From contig NC_134878.1 in assembly GCF_041734735.1 (NCBI RefSeq), positions 38,354,777 through 38,418,776 of the forward strand: a stretch of 64,000 bases of DNA. The letters run 5' to 3'. Positions within the stretch are counted from its first letter, which is position 1, and the number at the start of each line of letters is the position of its first letter. Positions 47,001 through 57,815 of this stretch are shown piece by piece. A model generated the notes under the pieces. It did no database searches, had not been told where the DNA came from, and saw only the letters and a program-made list of their open reading frames with translations. The stretch is from Babylonia areolata (taxonomy: Eukaryota; Mollusca; Gastropoda; Neogastropoda; Buccinidae). Both the position numbers and the translations under genes were made by a program.

Positions 47001-48815
47001 ATAACTTGTGCATTATCAAAGGGATGTGAAATAACCTTTATCAATCATATCGCATGTGAAATATCCTTTCTTATATCCCATGGATGTTAGATCACTTGTG
47101 CATTATCATAAGGATGTGAAATAATCAGTTCCGTAAACCGAGGATGTGAATTAAGGTTTAGCACACGTTCTGCATGTGAAATGACCTTTCCCTTGCAACA
47201 GGGATCTGAAATAACCTTCCAGGTACCCCGAGGGTGTGAAACAAACTCTGGCATATATTCCAGTTCTGTCATATCCTTTCTCTTACTATGGGGATGTTAG
47301 ATATTCTGTCCAGTATTACGACGATATGAAGTATGACTTTCCAGATAAGGTACCATGATGATTTGAAATAACCTGTCCTGTAACCAACAGAGATAAGAAC
47401 CAAGCTTTCTCGAACATATTGCATGTGAAATATCCTTTCCCATATGCCCTTGATGTTAGATAACGGGTCAATTATCACAGGGATGTAAAATGAACTGTGT
47501 CGTAATCCAAGGATGTGAAATAAGCTTTAGCACAGGTTCCTGTTGTGATAAGACCTTTCACTTACAGCAGTGATCTGAAATACCCTTCTCCGTATACCAA
47601 GAGTGTGAAACAAGCTCTGGGTTGTTTCATAACGTTTCGTGTTACGACGATATGAAGTAAGACTTTCCGGATACACTGCATGTGAAAAAGCCTTTCCCTT
47701 ACCATGAGGATTTGAAATAACCTGTCTTGTGTACACACAGGGATATGATATAGGCTTTCTCAAACATATTGCATGTCAAATATCCTTTCTTATATGTCCA
47801 TTATCAAAGGGATGTGAAATATACTGTCCCGTAAACCGAGGAAGTGAAACCTGTGAAACCTTTCCGTTACCATGTGTCCCGTGTTACGACGATATGAAGT
47901 AAAACTTTCCAGATACAGTGCATGTGAAAAAGCCTTTCCCTTACCATGAGGATTTGAAATAACCTATCTTGTGTACAAAAGGGATATGAAATAGGCTTTC
48001 TCGAACATATTGCATGTGAAATATCATTATCAAAGGGATGTGAAATATACTGTCCAGTAAACCGAGCATGTCAAATAAGCTTTAGCGCAAGTTCCGCATG
48101 TGAGATGACCTTTCCCTTACAACAGGGATCTCAAATAGCCTTCCCCGATAACCTGTACCGTATTACGACGATATGAAGTAAGACCTTCCAGATATGGTGC
48201 ATATGAAATAGCCTTTCTCTTACAATGATGATTTGAAATAACCTGTTCTGCATACAACATGAAATAAGCTTTATCGAACATATCATTTCTCAAATGTTGC
48301 AATGGATGTTAGATAACTTGTGCATTATCAAAGGGATGTGAAATAGGCTTTCTCGAACATATTCAATGTGTAATATCCTTTCTTATATCCCATGGATGTT
48401 AGATCACTTGTGCATTATCATAAGGATGTGAAATAATCAGTTCCGTAAACCGGAGATGTGAATTAAGGTTTAGCACACGTTCTGGATGTGAGATGACCTT
48501 TCCCTTGCAACAGGGATCTGAAATAACCTTCCACGTATACCGAGGGTGTGAAACAAACTCTGGCATATATTCCAGTTCTGTCATATCCTTTCTCTTACTA
48601 TGGAAATGTTAGATATCCTGTCCACTATTACGACGATATGAAGTATGACTTTCCAGATAAGGTGCATGTGAAATAGCCTTTACCTTACCATGATGATTTG
48701 AAATAACCTGTCATGTAACCAACAGAGATAAGAAATAAGCTTTCTCGAAGATATTGCATGTGAAATATTCTTTCCCATATGCCCTTGATGTTAGATAATG
48801 GGTCAATTATCACAG
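41018..48815 (+). repeat. 30-bp-period satellite array, 7.8 kb, mosaic order
   Basis: The block parses into consecutive monomers of exactly 30 bp, most opening with a variant of GGATGTGAAATAACC. About 12-20 monomer types recur in a preferred order: ...AATCAGTTCCGTAAACCGA, then GGATGTGAATTAAGG, then GGATGTGAAATGACC, then GGATCTGAAATAACC, then GGGTGTGAAACAAAC and so on. Larger repeats of 200 to 1,100 bp therefore differ by whole 30-bp deletions. Because 30 is a multiple of three, the minus strand shows ORFs up to 214 codons with a 10-residue periodicity ending in ISHP or similar. I take these as a consequence of the repeat. The biological role is unknown. Confidence 0.95.
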
Positions 48816-48829
48816 GGGACAGTGCATGA

Positions 48830-50094
48830 AAATATCATTTCAATCATCAGATATTCTTCCAGTTAGTGACGGCATGAATGGTATCCTGCCATAGAGTTAC
48901 TGCACATACATGATATCCTTCCATATACTTGATTCTTCCAGTCAGTGACTACTATTTCTTTGCATATAAGATATTCTTCCAGATAGTGTGTGCATACAAG
49001 GATATCCTTACAAATGGTCACTGTGAATAAAATGATATCCTTCCAAGTATTTGTGTGAAGGGTGGAAACTGCACAGCGTATATTCTTTCAATTATTCACT
49101 GTGCATTAAGGATGTCCTTCCAGTAAGTGGCTCTACATAAACGATATCTGACCAGATATGAGGGATATCCTTCCAGATGGTAAATGTACATAAATGATAT
49201 CCTTCCAGCTATGTACTGTGCATGGATGATATTCTTCCAGATATGAGCTTGCTCACAGGATATCCTTCCAGAAAGTGAGTGTGCATGAAGGATATCCTGC
49301 CTGTTATTTAATTTGCATAAAGGATATCCTTCCATTTCATGTCCGTAAAAAAAAGGTATCCCCCAAGATAGTGTGTGTGCATAAGAGATATCCTTCCACA
49401 TATTTGATTGCAAAAAGTAGATCCTTCCACACTATGTAAAAAGGGTGCCCAGATAGTGGCTGCATAAAGATCTACTTCCAAATATACACTGTGCATAAAG
49501 ATATACTTCCAGATAGTAAGCACACATACTTCAACATAATGAGTGCATAAAGAATATCCTTCGAGATGGTAATTGTGCATAACGGATATCCTTCTATATA
49601 TATGATTTGCATAACAGATCGTGATCGAGTATGGACAAAGGCTAGCCTGCCTTGTTCACTGTGGATAAAGTATATCCTTCCACTTATTCAATGTGCGCAT
49701 AGAAGATATACACTTCCAGATAGTGAGCATTAAGGAATTCCTCTAGTACAAAAAGTAGATTCTTCAAAAAAGGTTTTTTTTGCTAAGGAGTGAATATGCA
49801 AAAAGAAGGTACTTCTAGTTATTGACTGCAGATATAGGATATCCTTCCTGTTATTTACTTTGAGTAAAGGATATCCTTCCGGATAGTGAGTGTGCATAAA
49901 GTACATAATTCCAGATGGTTATTGTATATAAAGGATATCCTCCCAGACTATTGACAGTGAAAAAAAGGATCTGCATACAGGAGTTCCTTCCAGACAGTGA
50001 CAGTGCCAAAACGATATCCTTCCAGATAAGCGATTGTCCACAAAGTATGTTCTTCCAGAGAATGAGTGTGCATAAAGTATGTGTGCACAAAGGA
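48830..50094 (+). repeat. 32-bp-period satellite array, first segment
   Basis: Degenerate monomers of 31-33 bp opening GATATCCTTCCAGATAG and continuing toward TGTGCATAAAG, about 38 units. They share the GATATCCTT word with some 30-bp monomers to the left, hinting at common ancestry. Short minus-strand ORFs (YPLY..., IWKDILYAHS) are periodic translations. Confidence 0.92.
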
Positions 50095-50470
50095 TTTCTT
50101 CTTTCGTTCATGGGCTGCAATCCCAACGTTCACTCGTATCTACACGAGTGGTCTTTTACCTGTATGATCGTTTTTACCCTGCCATGCAGGTAGCCACACT
50201 CCGACTTTTTGGGGGTGTGCATGCCGGGTATGTTCTTGTTTCCATAACCCACCGAACGCTGACATGGATTACAGGATTTGAATGTGCGCATTTGATCTTT
50301 TACTTGCATATACAAACGAAGGGGGTTCAGCAAAAAGCAGGTATACACAAGATTTTTTCATTATGTTGACATGGGAGATCGGATAAATCTCCACCCTATA
50401 CCCACCAGGCGCCGTTACCGAGATTCGAACCCGGGACTCTCTGATTGAAAGTCCAACGCTTTATCCACTC
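50095..50470 (-). mobile_element. tRNA-derived SINE inserted in the 32-bp array
   Basis: Read on the minus strand from 50,470: an A-box region GAGTGGATAAAGCGTTGGAC, a B-box GGGTTCGAATC (50,422-50,432), a conserved-looking middle with GTTATGGAAACAAGAACATA and CATGCACACCCCC, then a 3' part ending CAGCCCATGAACGAAAGAAG. The length (~375 bp), pol III boxes and A/G-rich tail fit a full-length SINE of a type I associate with molluscs. Array monomers continue on both sides. Confidence 0.85.
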
Positions 50471-50525
50471 AATAAAGTATATACTTCTAGATGGTAACTG
50501 TGCATAGAGGATATTTTTCCAAATG
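50471..50525 (+). repeat. 32-bp array, short segment between SINE and LINE
   Basis: About two monomers (ACTTCTAGATGG..., GATATTTTTCCAAATG) surviving between two insertions. Confidence 0.8.
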
Positions 50526-52340
50526 TGACGATGGAGTCTTCCGTCGGTCCGACGGATGAGTAGACATGCAGGTTTATCTGTCGGTGTGTCCTCATATGGG
50601 AGAAGAGGCCGATTCTGGAAGCGCAGCACTTCCCACAGGTGTTGCAAGGAAAAACGTCTCCAGAAGTTGAGCCTTGCTTCCTTCGCTCACGCTTCTCCTT
50701 AATGGCCACTTTATGCCGAGGATATTTCGTAGGCATCTCTGGTGAAACTGCTCAAGTTGTTGAATGTCACAGCGATACGTCGTCCATGTTTCACAGCAGT
50801 ACAACAAGGTAGTCAGTAGGTTTTGATTTTGGTAGTGAGCCTGATGCCTTTGTTGTTCCACAGCCTGTTGTTCAGTCTGCCAAAGGCGGAGCTGGCCTTT
50901 GCGATGCGGAGCGTCACTTCTGCATCAAGGGCTCCGTTGTTGTATAGGGTGCTGCCCATGTTGAGCAAAACTTGACTGTCATCGATCTTGATTGCAGGTG
51001 GAAGGAATGCACTGGCTTTCTGTGAGCTAGCTGGTTGGTACATGGACTCGGTCTTGCTGAGACTGATGGTGAGTCCAAAGCGCCTGCAGGAGGTTGAGTA
51101 CCTGTCCATAATGAACTGCATGTCCTCATGGGTGGGTGCAGCAAGCGCGTAGTCATCAGCGAAGAGGAACTCTCTGAACAGTGCCTCAAACATGGAGTTG
51201 CCGCAAGTTGAAAAGTTTGCCATCTGTGCGAAACTGAATGTAGATGCCCGGTCAAAGTCTTGGAAGGCGTCAATCAGCACGGCAGAGAAGAGAATGGAGA
51301 ACAGTGTGGGTGCCAGGACGCAGCCCTGCTTCACTCCATTTACCACAGGAAACGGATCCGACATGTCAGTATTTTCCTGTACTCTCGCCTGCATGCCATC
51401 GTGGAAAGACGAAATCAGCTGGATTAGGCTCTCTGGGCAGCCGAACTTTAGGAAGATCTTCCACAGACCACGGCGGTTCACCGTGTCGAAGGCCTTAGTC
51501 AGGTCTACAAAGACCATATGGAGCTCCTTGTTCTGCTCACGACACTTCTCTTGCATCTGGCGTACGGCAAACACTATGGCACATGTTCCCCTGCCTGAGC
51601 GGAAGCCGCACTGTGCTTCAGGGATGACTGTGTTGGAAACAGTCTGTTCAGTATGATGCGGGCGAAGATCTTGCCGGCGATGCAGAGGAGAGAGATTCCA
51701 CGGTGGTTATCGCAGGATGTTTTGTCTCCCGTCCGTTTGTAAATTTGGACAATTGAAGCATCCTTGAAATCCTGAAGCTCTTAGGACTTTCTCTCCCACC
51801 AGGTGTTCTTCATCTCACGCAGCCTCTTCTGTAGAAGTTTGGTTTGCAAGAACTGGTTCTCTTTCATCTGGCAGTCTTTATCGGAAATGTGTTCCTGATG
51901 CCGTATATACAGTGTGTGTTCAGGAGCTTGGAGATTCCAGAGTCGTTCTCGTCAAACCAGTCTTTGTGGCTGCTCTGTACAAAGCCGAGTGTGTCAGCTG
52001 CTGCTGTGTGCACAGTATCTCTAAAGGTGCTCCATTATTCTTCTACATCAGTCGATGCAGGAATTTGTTGGAGAGCAGCTTTGATTTGCTGCTGCAGCAC
52101 GTCCTTGGTGATAGAGAGGCGGTGGATGTTCAGCTTCCTAGGGGGTTTCTGCCTGGCTGTTTGGAGCTTGCGTGCAAGTCTGATGAGGGCTCCCCCTGCC
52201 CTTTGGTCATCCTCTTCCTCCTTCACAGCCGTTAGGAAAGGTTTCTTCCTCCGCCTGGTCTGTCGTTGGGAGATTTCACATGCGGCAGGTAGTACTAGGT
52301 CACATGGTACCAGTAGCAAGGGCTATGCCCCTGACCTGAC
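50526..52340 (-). mobile_element. LINE family B copy 2, three internal deletions
   Basis: Same family as 36,039-39,112. It keeps the 5' terminal region (TACTGGTACCATGTGACC near 52,300) and the 3' C2H2 finger and tail, but lacks the endonuclease, the linker-to-RT start and the segment after GIKW. RT palm blocks are present: VFVDLTKAFDTVNRRGLW, NGVKQGCVLAPTLFS, FLFADDYALAA. The deletion after GIKW has 3-bp microhomology (TGG) and the one joining ERKS*ELQ to QDFKDAS shares CAG. A possible 5-bp target repeat (AATGT) flanks it. Inserted in the 32-bp array. Confidence 0.92.
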
Positions 52341-52344
52341 CTGA

Positions 52345-52590
52345 ATGTATACTGTTCATAAAGGACATACTTCCATTTATTCAATGTGTGTAAAAGTTTC
52401 CGGACCGTGAGCGTGTATAAATGATATACTTCCGGTCGGTAATTGTGTATAAAGTATCTTTTGCCCAGTAATTGAAATGTGGAAAAAGTAGATCGTTCCG
52501 GATATTTTCTGCACATGGTCAGCCTTCCAGATGGTTACTGTTCCAGATGATAACTGTGCATAAAGGATATCTGAACACGGAGGCCAAAGA
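52345..52590 (+). repeat. 32-bp array, last segment
   Basis: Further degenerate monomers (GACATACTTCCATTTATTC, GATATACTTCCGGTCGG, GATAACTGTGCATAAAG) to the right of the LINE. Confidence 0.8.
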
Positions 52591-52675
52591 GACTCGTCTT
52601 ACTTTCAGAGCTAACCCTCCCTGACTGGCGTGTCCGAAATAATTATATTAAGAGAAAAAAAAAAGACAGCAAGTG

Positions 52676-52886
52676 TTAACCCTTTCACCGCCAAGCTCGC
52701 ATTTATGCACAGGCGTGGTAGTGGACCGATTCATTGGTCTGTTATCCATGAACCTACTTCTCTTAATGTAGGCCATATTTTCTATGCATCGCAGTGAGAA
52801 TCTCTGGCTAATCTTAGTCACCGTCTTTTCTGTGTTCATACCACAAGGGAATTTTGTACTAAATTGACTGGCGGTGAAAGGGTTAA
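52676..52886. mobile_element. piggyBac-type MITE with TTAA target duplication
   Basis: TTAA at 52,676-52,679 and 52,883-52,886 flank perfect 14-bp inverted ends, CCCTTTCACCGCCA and TGGCGGTGAAAGGG. The 203-bp interior has no transposase. TTAA plus CCCTTT...GCCA ends are diagnostic of the piggyBac superfamily. A non-autonomous copy with intact ends. Confidence 0.92.
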
Positions 52887-54059
52887 GTGAAAAAATTGAT
52901 ATGTTGTTTTGTTCATCTTATGGACACAAATATATGTAACATGTTTCAATTTTGGTACAGCCTCCTGTAATAAAGTAAAAAAACAATGCTGAACAGACAC
53001 GAGAATGGACACGTGATGTGATCATCGCTAGTATCTTATTCATTGAATATCAAGCAGCACAAACATACACTGTCGTCTGAATTTTGTTACTGCAGTAGAC
53101 AAAAACTGAATGCAATGCTCAGCAAAATCAGCCAAGTCTGTTCGCTGTTTTTGGTTCGAACATGCCTTCCATGAATATCATTAACGGCACTGTAAATCGT
53201 AAATGGCGCTAACGACAACAACAACAAAATCACAGACACCGGAAGAACTGTACATGTTCAGGAAAGTGGGACCTAACATTGCAAATGCTGGATCTGTTTT
53301 GCGCACATGGGATCTGCTCAATGTGCTTTCTTAGCTTAGATGCTGCCGCGTCGTTCGACACCTGAGGCAGTCGAGACGCTCCACAGTCCACGGTCCTAAC
53401 TTGTGTCACTCCGTTTGCTTGGGACTGCCTATTGACTCCGTTTGCTGGTGTCACCCTATTGCTTGTTGACAAGTCTGTGTGTCATGCAAGATCAGAAGGG
53501 GAAACTGAGGCTATCTGGCCCGCGGGGTATGCCTGTCGGACTTTTTATTTGAAGTTTTTGCGGTTATCAATCATTTTAGTCACATGACAAAGTCATGAAA
53601 ATCTAGCGCCCATGTGTTGGAAACTGGTTCGATTTTGATCATTAAAAGTAAGAAAATTTGTTCCAAACAATTTTCAGGTCCTCCCACTTAGTCACAGAGC
53701 TTCTGGATCACTGAAGTAGGATAAGGCCACAACCTCTTCCTGAGCAAATTTCTGTTATCTGGTGTCACCGTTCTGAGTGACCAATGAGGAATTCAGCGTT
53801 TAAATGATTGTTCAGGTGGTTGTGGCTTATCCCGAGTCTGATCATGTTTCCGCATAATCAGCACGTAGTAGGAATTTACAAATTTTACAAATGCTGCTGC
53901 ATCCACTTCTGTAGATTGGTCTTGATGATGGTTTTCACCAGTTTTCTGGTGGACCTATCTTGTTTGCTATTGTGGAGTGCGAGGGAGTCAGCAGTCTCAA
54001 TGCTCAATACAGTGTAGGGCGACAGCGTGGCTCCTGCAAAGAGAGGAAAGAGTGGAGAA
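52887..54059. other. Unassigned region
   Basis: No recognised gene. A minus-strand ORF of 80 codons (53,230-53,472; MSTSNRVTPANGV...) has balanced composition but no domain I recognise and no clear splice or promoter context. Confidence 0.4.
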
Positions 54060-55870
54060 CAGGTCGTTTAGGTCAGTATTTTTGTTGAACTGTAAGTCGC
54101 AGGACGGACGGAAACTCGGATAATTACGTTATGGGTAGCATGAAAGCTATGGGCTGCTGCTGTTTTTAGGGCCCCAGCCTGTCTTTTGACAGCAGTATAT
54201 ATGGCTCCCTGGACTTTGCGTGGCAGATCTCTCACGATGAAGATCAGGAACAAGGTTGGGCTCAACACGCCTCGGGGCACTCCTCTCAGTGTCTTCTTTC
54301 GACTGTATGCTCCATTCACGTATTCTCGGGCCTCCCTTTTTTTTTCAGATACTGAAAGATACAGTCGGCCACACCGCTCTTTTGGAGTTTTAGGCGGAGC
54401 CCATTTTCCCACACTTTGTCGATAACCTTTTCCATTTCTGAAAGCTATCCTCAATGTCTGCCATACAAGGCGCGTGTTGATCATTCGCTTCATGAGCTTG
54501 TCAACACAACTGGTAAGGCTGATGGGACGGTAACTGCTTTCGTTCAGTCCTTGCCCTTCTTGTTTTCAGATCATATTTTTCTCGTCAGTTCTGTGGAACA
54601 TGCCAATTTTCCAGCTGTTATCAAAGAGTGCGAGGAGTTAGGAATTTGCTTAGGTGCCGAGGTTTTCGAGCATCTCTTTTAGTAATTTTGTCAGGGTTGG
54701 TAGCAGTCAGGATCGGGAGATTTCTTATCCTTCAAGGGTCTTCAGTGCTTCCTCCAACTTGTTCATGTATTCTGGTGGATCTTGTTCGTCCTGGTGGTTC
54801 TTTAGCTCGTCATGAACATTGTTTCCTGTTTTCTAGAATCTGGATGTCGCTGATCTCATAGTTACATAAAATAATCTGATGCTTTTTCCCTCTCACTATC
54901 TCCTGGTATTTTTCAATCACGATAGGGGTCATTTCAAAGCTTATTTCCATGTCTGTCACGGTTCAGTTTTTCTGTTTTCTCCCTCCAACTCGTTCTTGCA
55001 GCTTGAATGTAGGCCTTTCGACATTTGGCAGCACAGGCTTTAAGGGAGAGGCTTTGGAAGTAACTCTGAAGAAAAGTAAAGACAGGTATGTTCTTCAGTC
55101 TTGGCCGGCCGATCACCTACCAGAGCGAAACGGGACAACAACAACAACAACAGAAACAACAAAAAAAGCTAAGACAGATGTACTGGGCCATTGTGGCGCA
55201 TAACGGCGGTAAGTGTTATGGACGGACAACTGGCCTCGCCCCATACCTTTGCGGAGACAGAGGGTAAATATTACTGGCCAAAGAACATCAGACTCTCGAC
55301 ATTCTCCTCCAGTGAGTGTTTACAACAAGAAGATTCCACTCGCAGAGAGACTATGTGCTGAGAACATTAATGTGGCCTGTATCCAAGAGACACACCTGAA
55401 CGCCAGGTGTTATGACGAAACTGACCGCAGATGAGATTAGTGGACTTGTAGATTGAAAACAACATGCTTCTTCTGAATGATCCAGATGACCCACAACGTC
55501 GATGGATTTAAACAGACTGTTTTTACAATTGAAGACCTTCAGTTCCCGGAAAATCAACAGGAAGATGCAGAGCCAGTTGGTGGGCAGTCTGGCCAGTGTT
55601 ACTGGTTATCAGTCTGCAATACAGGCCCAGCAACCCATAGTCCTTCCCCAGATGAATTACAAGAAAACAGAATAGGAAATGTTCTCACGCCTCTCCGACA
55701 AATATTGCAAAGCCATCAGGTTAGATGACTTATAACACTAATTCAGCCTCCAGTCGCTTCAACCAGGCGTTCCTAAAAGTATCCTCTAAAACATTTCAAC
55801 AGGAGCTGGAAGAGAAAGTAAGAAGAACTGGAGAGAACAATATTGCCCTTAAGAGGGTATGACGGCAAGG
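54060..55870. mobile_element. Jockey-like LINE with inverted 5' half
   Basis: The minus-strand part (about 54,068-55,048) runs from RKAYIQAARTSWREKTEKLN through KRMINTRLVW to VNGAYSRKKTLRGV and VLSPTLFLIFI, i.e. ORF2 linker and degraded RT of a Jockey-type LINE. The plus-strand part (about 55,213-55,860) carries its endonuclease: VYNKKIPLAERLCAENINV and ACIQETHLN, then NNMLLLNDPDDP, then NTNSASSRFNQAFLK and GENNIALK. In the intact protein ENNIALK lies just before the RKAYIQ block, so the two halves are adjacent in RNA but inverted in DNA, the arrangement produced by twin priming. Both halves contain stops and gaps. Confidence 0.85.
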
Positions 55871-56183
55871 CAGCGGAGGTCTGGAATCGGGGTTTTCCTT
55901 CCCCCAGATGGACTGTCTCACGAGGCTGACGAACACCATCTACCCGAAACGACTGGTTTTAAAGCCCCATTTACTTGCCTTCACCCCGTCATCTTGGCTC
56001 TGCCATGAGGTCAAGAGCTGGGCTTTGGCTAAAAGAGGCTATTTGAGACGCACGCCTTGGGAGCATTTTATAGAGCAGTTGGGGGCTCATCCTCACTCGG
56101 CTCACCCCCTGTATTCAGACTTCTGTTTCCCCTTTCCAATTTTTAAGTCCGAAGTATTGTTTTCTTTTCTGGTCACAAGGAAA
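55871..56183 (+). repeat. Probable dispersed repeat ending in an (ATC)n tail
   Basis: A moderate-GC block (TCATCTTGGCTCTGCCATGA, CAGTTGGGGGCTCATCC) that runs directly into a (GAT/ATC)n tract, as a retroposon tail would. No protein domain seen. The plus ORF at 55,908-56,186 is probably fortuitous. Confidence 0.4.
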
Positions 56184-56240
56184 TGATGATCATCATCATC
56201 ATCATCATCGTCGTCATCGTCATCATTATCATTATCACCA
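56184..56240 (+). repeat. (ATC)n microsatellite
   Basis: ATGATGATCATCATC followed by degenerate ATC/GTC/ATT triplets. Confidence 0.9.
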
Positions 56241-56245
56241 TTTTT

Positions 56246-56798
56246 GACTCACTTGTGTAAACAAAGTGAGTCTATGTTTTAACCCGGTGTTCGGTTGTCT
56301 GTGTGTGTGTGTGTCCGTGGTAAACTTTAACATTGACATTTTCTGTGCAAATACTTGTCAGTTGACACCAAATTAGGCATAAAAATAGGAAAAATTCAGT
56401 TCTTTCCAGTCATCTTGTTTAAAACAATATTGCACCTCTGGGATGGGCACAAACAAACAAAAAATGAAGCCTAATTATATGCAAACTGCATTTACTGTTA
56501 TATTTATATTTTTTGTATTCTCTAAACTTGGCACTTTGATCTGATATTCTGACCCAACAACAAGAGCAGTCATTATTATCATTTTCTGTTCAAACAGGAA
56601 AGTTTTAAGCATGGAAGTTTTATTTATTTTGCAAACGTTTTGGTGCAGATAGTAAAAAAGGGAAATTACTCTGTAATTAAAGCTAGGGGAGTTAATTTGC
56701 TTTAAACTGATCTTTCTCATCTTAAACATTACATTTTGAAATTATACTCAATACATAAAAAGCTTGGATTTTTTTAAAAAGTGTATCACAAGTGAGTC
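56246..56798. mobile_element. 553-bp MITE with 12-bp inverted ends
   Basis: Perfect inverted ends GACTCACTTGTG (56,246-56,257) and CACAAGTGAGTC (56,787-56,798). The left end has an additional internal AAGTGAGTC (56,264-56,272) that makes a small hairpin. The interior is AT-rich and non-coding. The superfamily is not assigned and no clear target duplication was found. Its right end plus ~20 bp of flank recurs inverted at 12,019-12,063. Confidence 0.75.
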
Positions 56799-57564
56799 TT
56801 GAAGGCCTTGCCTCTCTTGTCTTCTTTCCAATAGTCTTCAGACCGTAGGGACACCACTAATGACCTGGCAACAAGTTCGGTTCATTTCATTTCCTGTTCC
56901 TTGACTCCCAGGGCGTCGCTCATACTTCGGGGTGTACGTCCTATATCATTGTTTTTTCTGTCTGCCTCTCCTGTTCCTTCCTGCTCTGTTCAGCGTTTAT
57001 GTGAATCGTTTTGAAAAAGAGGGGCCAACTTGCCCCGTACCCTGGGCCAGCTTACCCCAGCATGGGTCAAGTTGGCCCCTGTGTCAGTAGGTCAGCTATG
57101 AGCCAAACTGTGAGTTTTCATACAATAGTTTAGCTGTTTATTTCCATTACAAATTTAGGCAAAATATCAACTTTCACTTTGAACCATGCATTATTCCTCT
57201 GATTCTGTAATAAATGTTGAACGCGAATAGGAGCCAACTAGCCCCGGTCTTTTTTCCATGGTCTGGCTGCCTTGTATTGCGATGTGTTTTTCGTGAGCAG
57301 TGGTTGAACGTGGATTTTTGCAGTAGTGACCACATATTCTCCCAGATCCATGTTTCCCCAGGCCGAATGTGTATTTTTTTTTATCCTTCTTTCTTCCTTT
57401 TGTTTATTCATTCATTTCTTCCTTCCCCTGATTTTTTTTAAACAAAGTTCTATGGTCATTGGAGGTCCAGATCTTGGTGCTTCAAGAGTCGATCCATCTT
57501 TCATGTTATTCATGGCACAGAGCTGCAACAAAATCGGAACTGCTGTGCACACACTGAACTTGTT
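56799..57564. other. Unassigned, with GGGGCCAACTTG inverted repeats
   Basis: Includes a perfect 12-bp inverted repeat, GGGGCCAACTTG at 57,021-57,032 and CAAGTTGGCCCC at 57,068-57,079, with a related GGAGCCAACTAGCCCC at 57,228-57,243. No gene recognised. Confidence 0.5.
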
Positions 57565-57815
57565 CCACTTATACGGGACCTGCTCTTTACATATAGAACC
57601 TGCTCCGTATACGTGGGACCCGTTCTGTAAAATGTGGGATCTGCTCCATCTGTACACGCGAGACCTAGTCTGGAAATGTGGGACCACCATCCGTAAATGC
57701 TGATTCTATTGTGAATACACAGTACCTGCTCCGCGCATACGAGACATGCTCAGCAAATTATTCATAAGTCTGCTCCGTATACGCGGAACCTGTACAGGAC
57801 CTCGTCTCGTACGAG
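57565..57815 (+). repeat. Degenerate ~20-22-bp minisatellite (GGACCTGCTCCGTATAC)
   Basis: About ten diverged units such as GGGACCTGCTCTTTACA, AGAACCTGCTCCGTATACG and GGGATCTGCTCCATCTG. Periodicity is clear but units differ considerably. Confidence 0.75.

Noticed and set aside
41018-48815. CRISPR-like regular array
   Set aside because: Monomers are contiguous 30-bp tandem units with no unique spacers, in a eukaryotic context without cas genes.
50400-50470. Functional tRNA gene
   Set aside because: The tRNA-like part continues without a 3' end into a ~300-bp SINE body.
50526-52340. Splicing as the cause of LINE B internal deletions
   Set aside because: The junctions do not follow GT-AG rules and instead show 3-bp microhomologies.
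53230-53472. 80-codon minus ORF (MSTSNRV...) as a host gene
   Set aside because: No domain recognised, no splice or promoter support; kept only as a note in the unassigned stretch.
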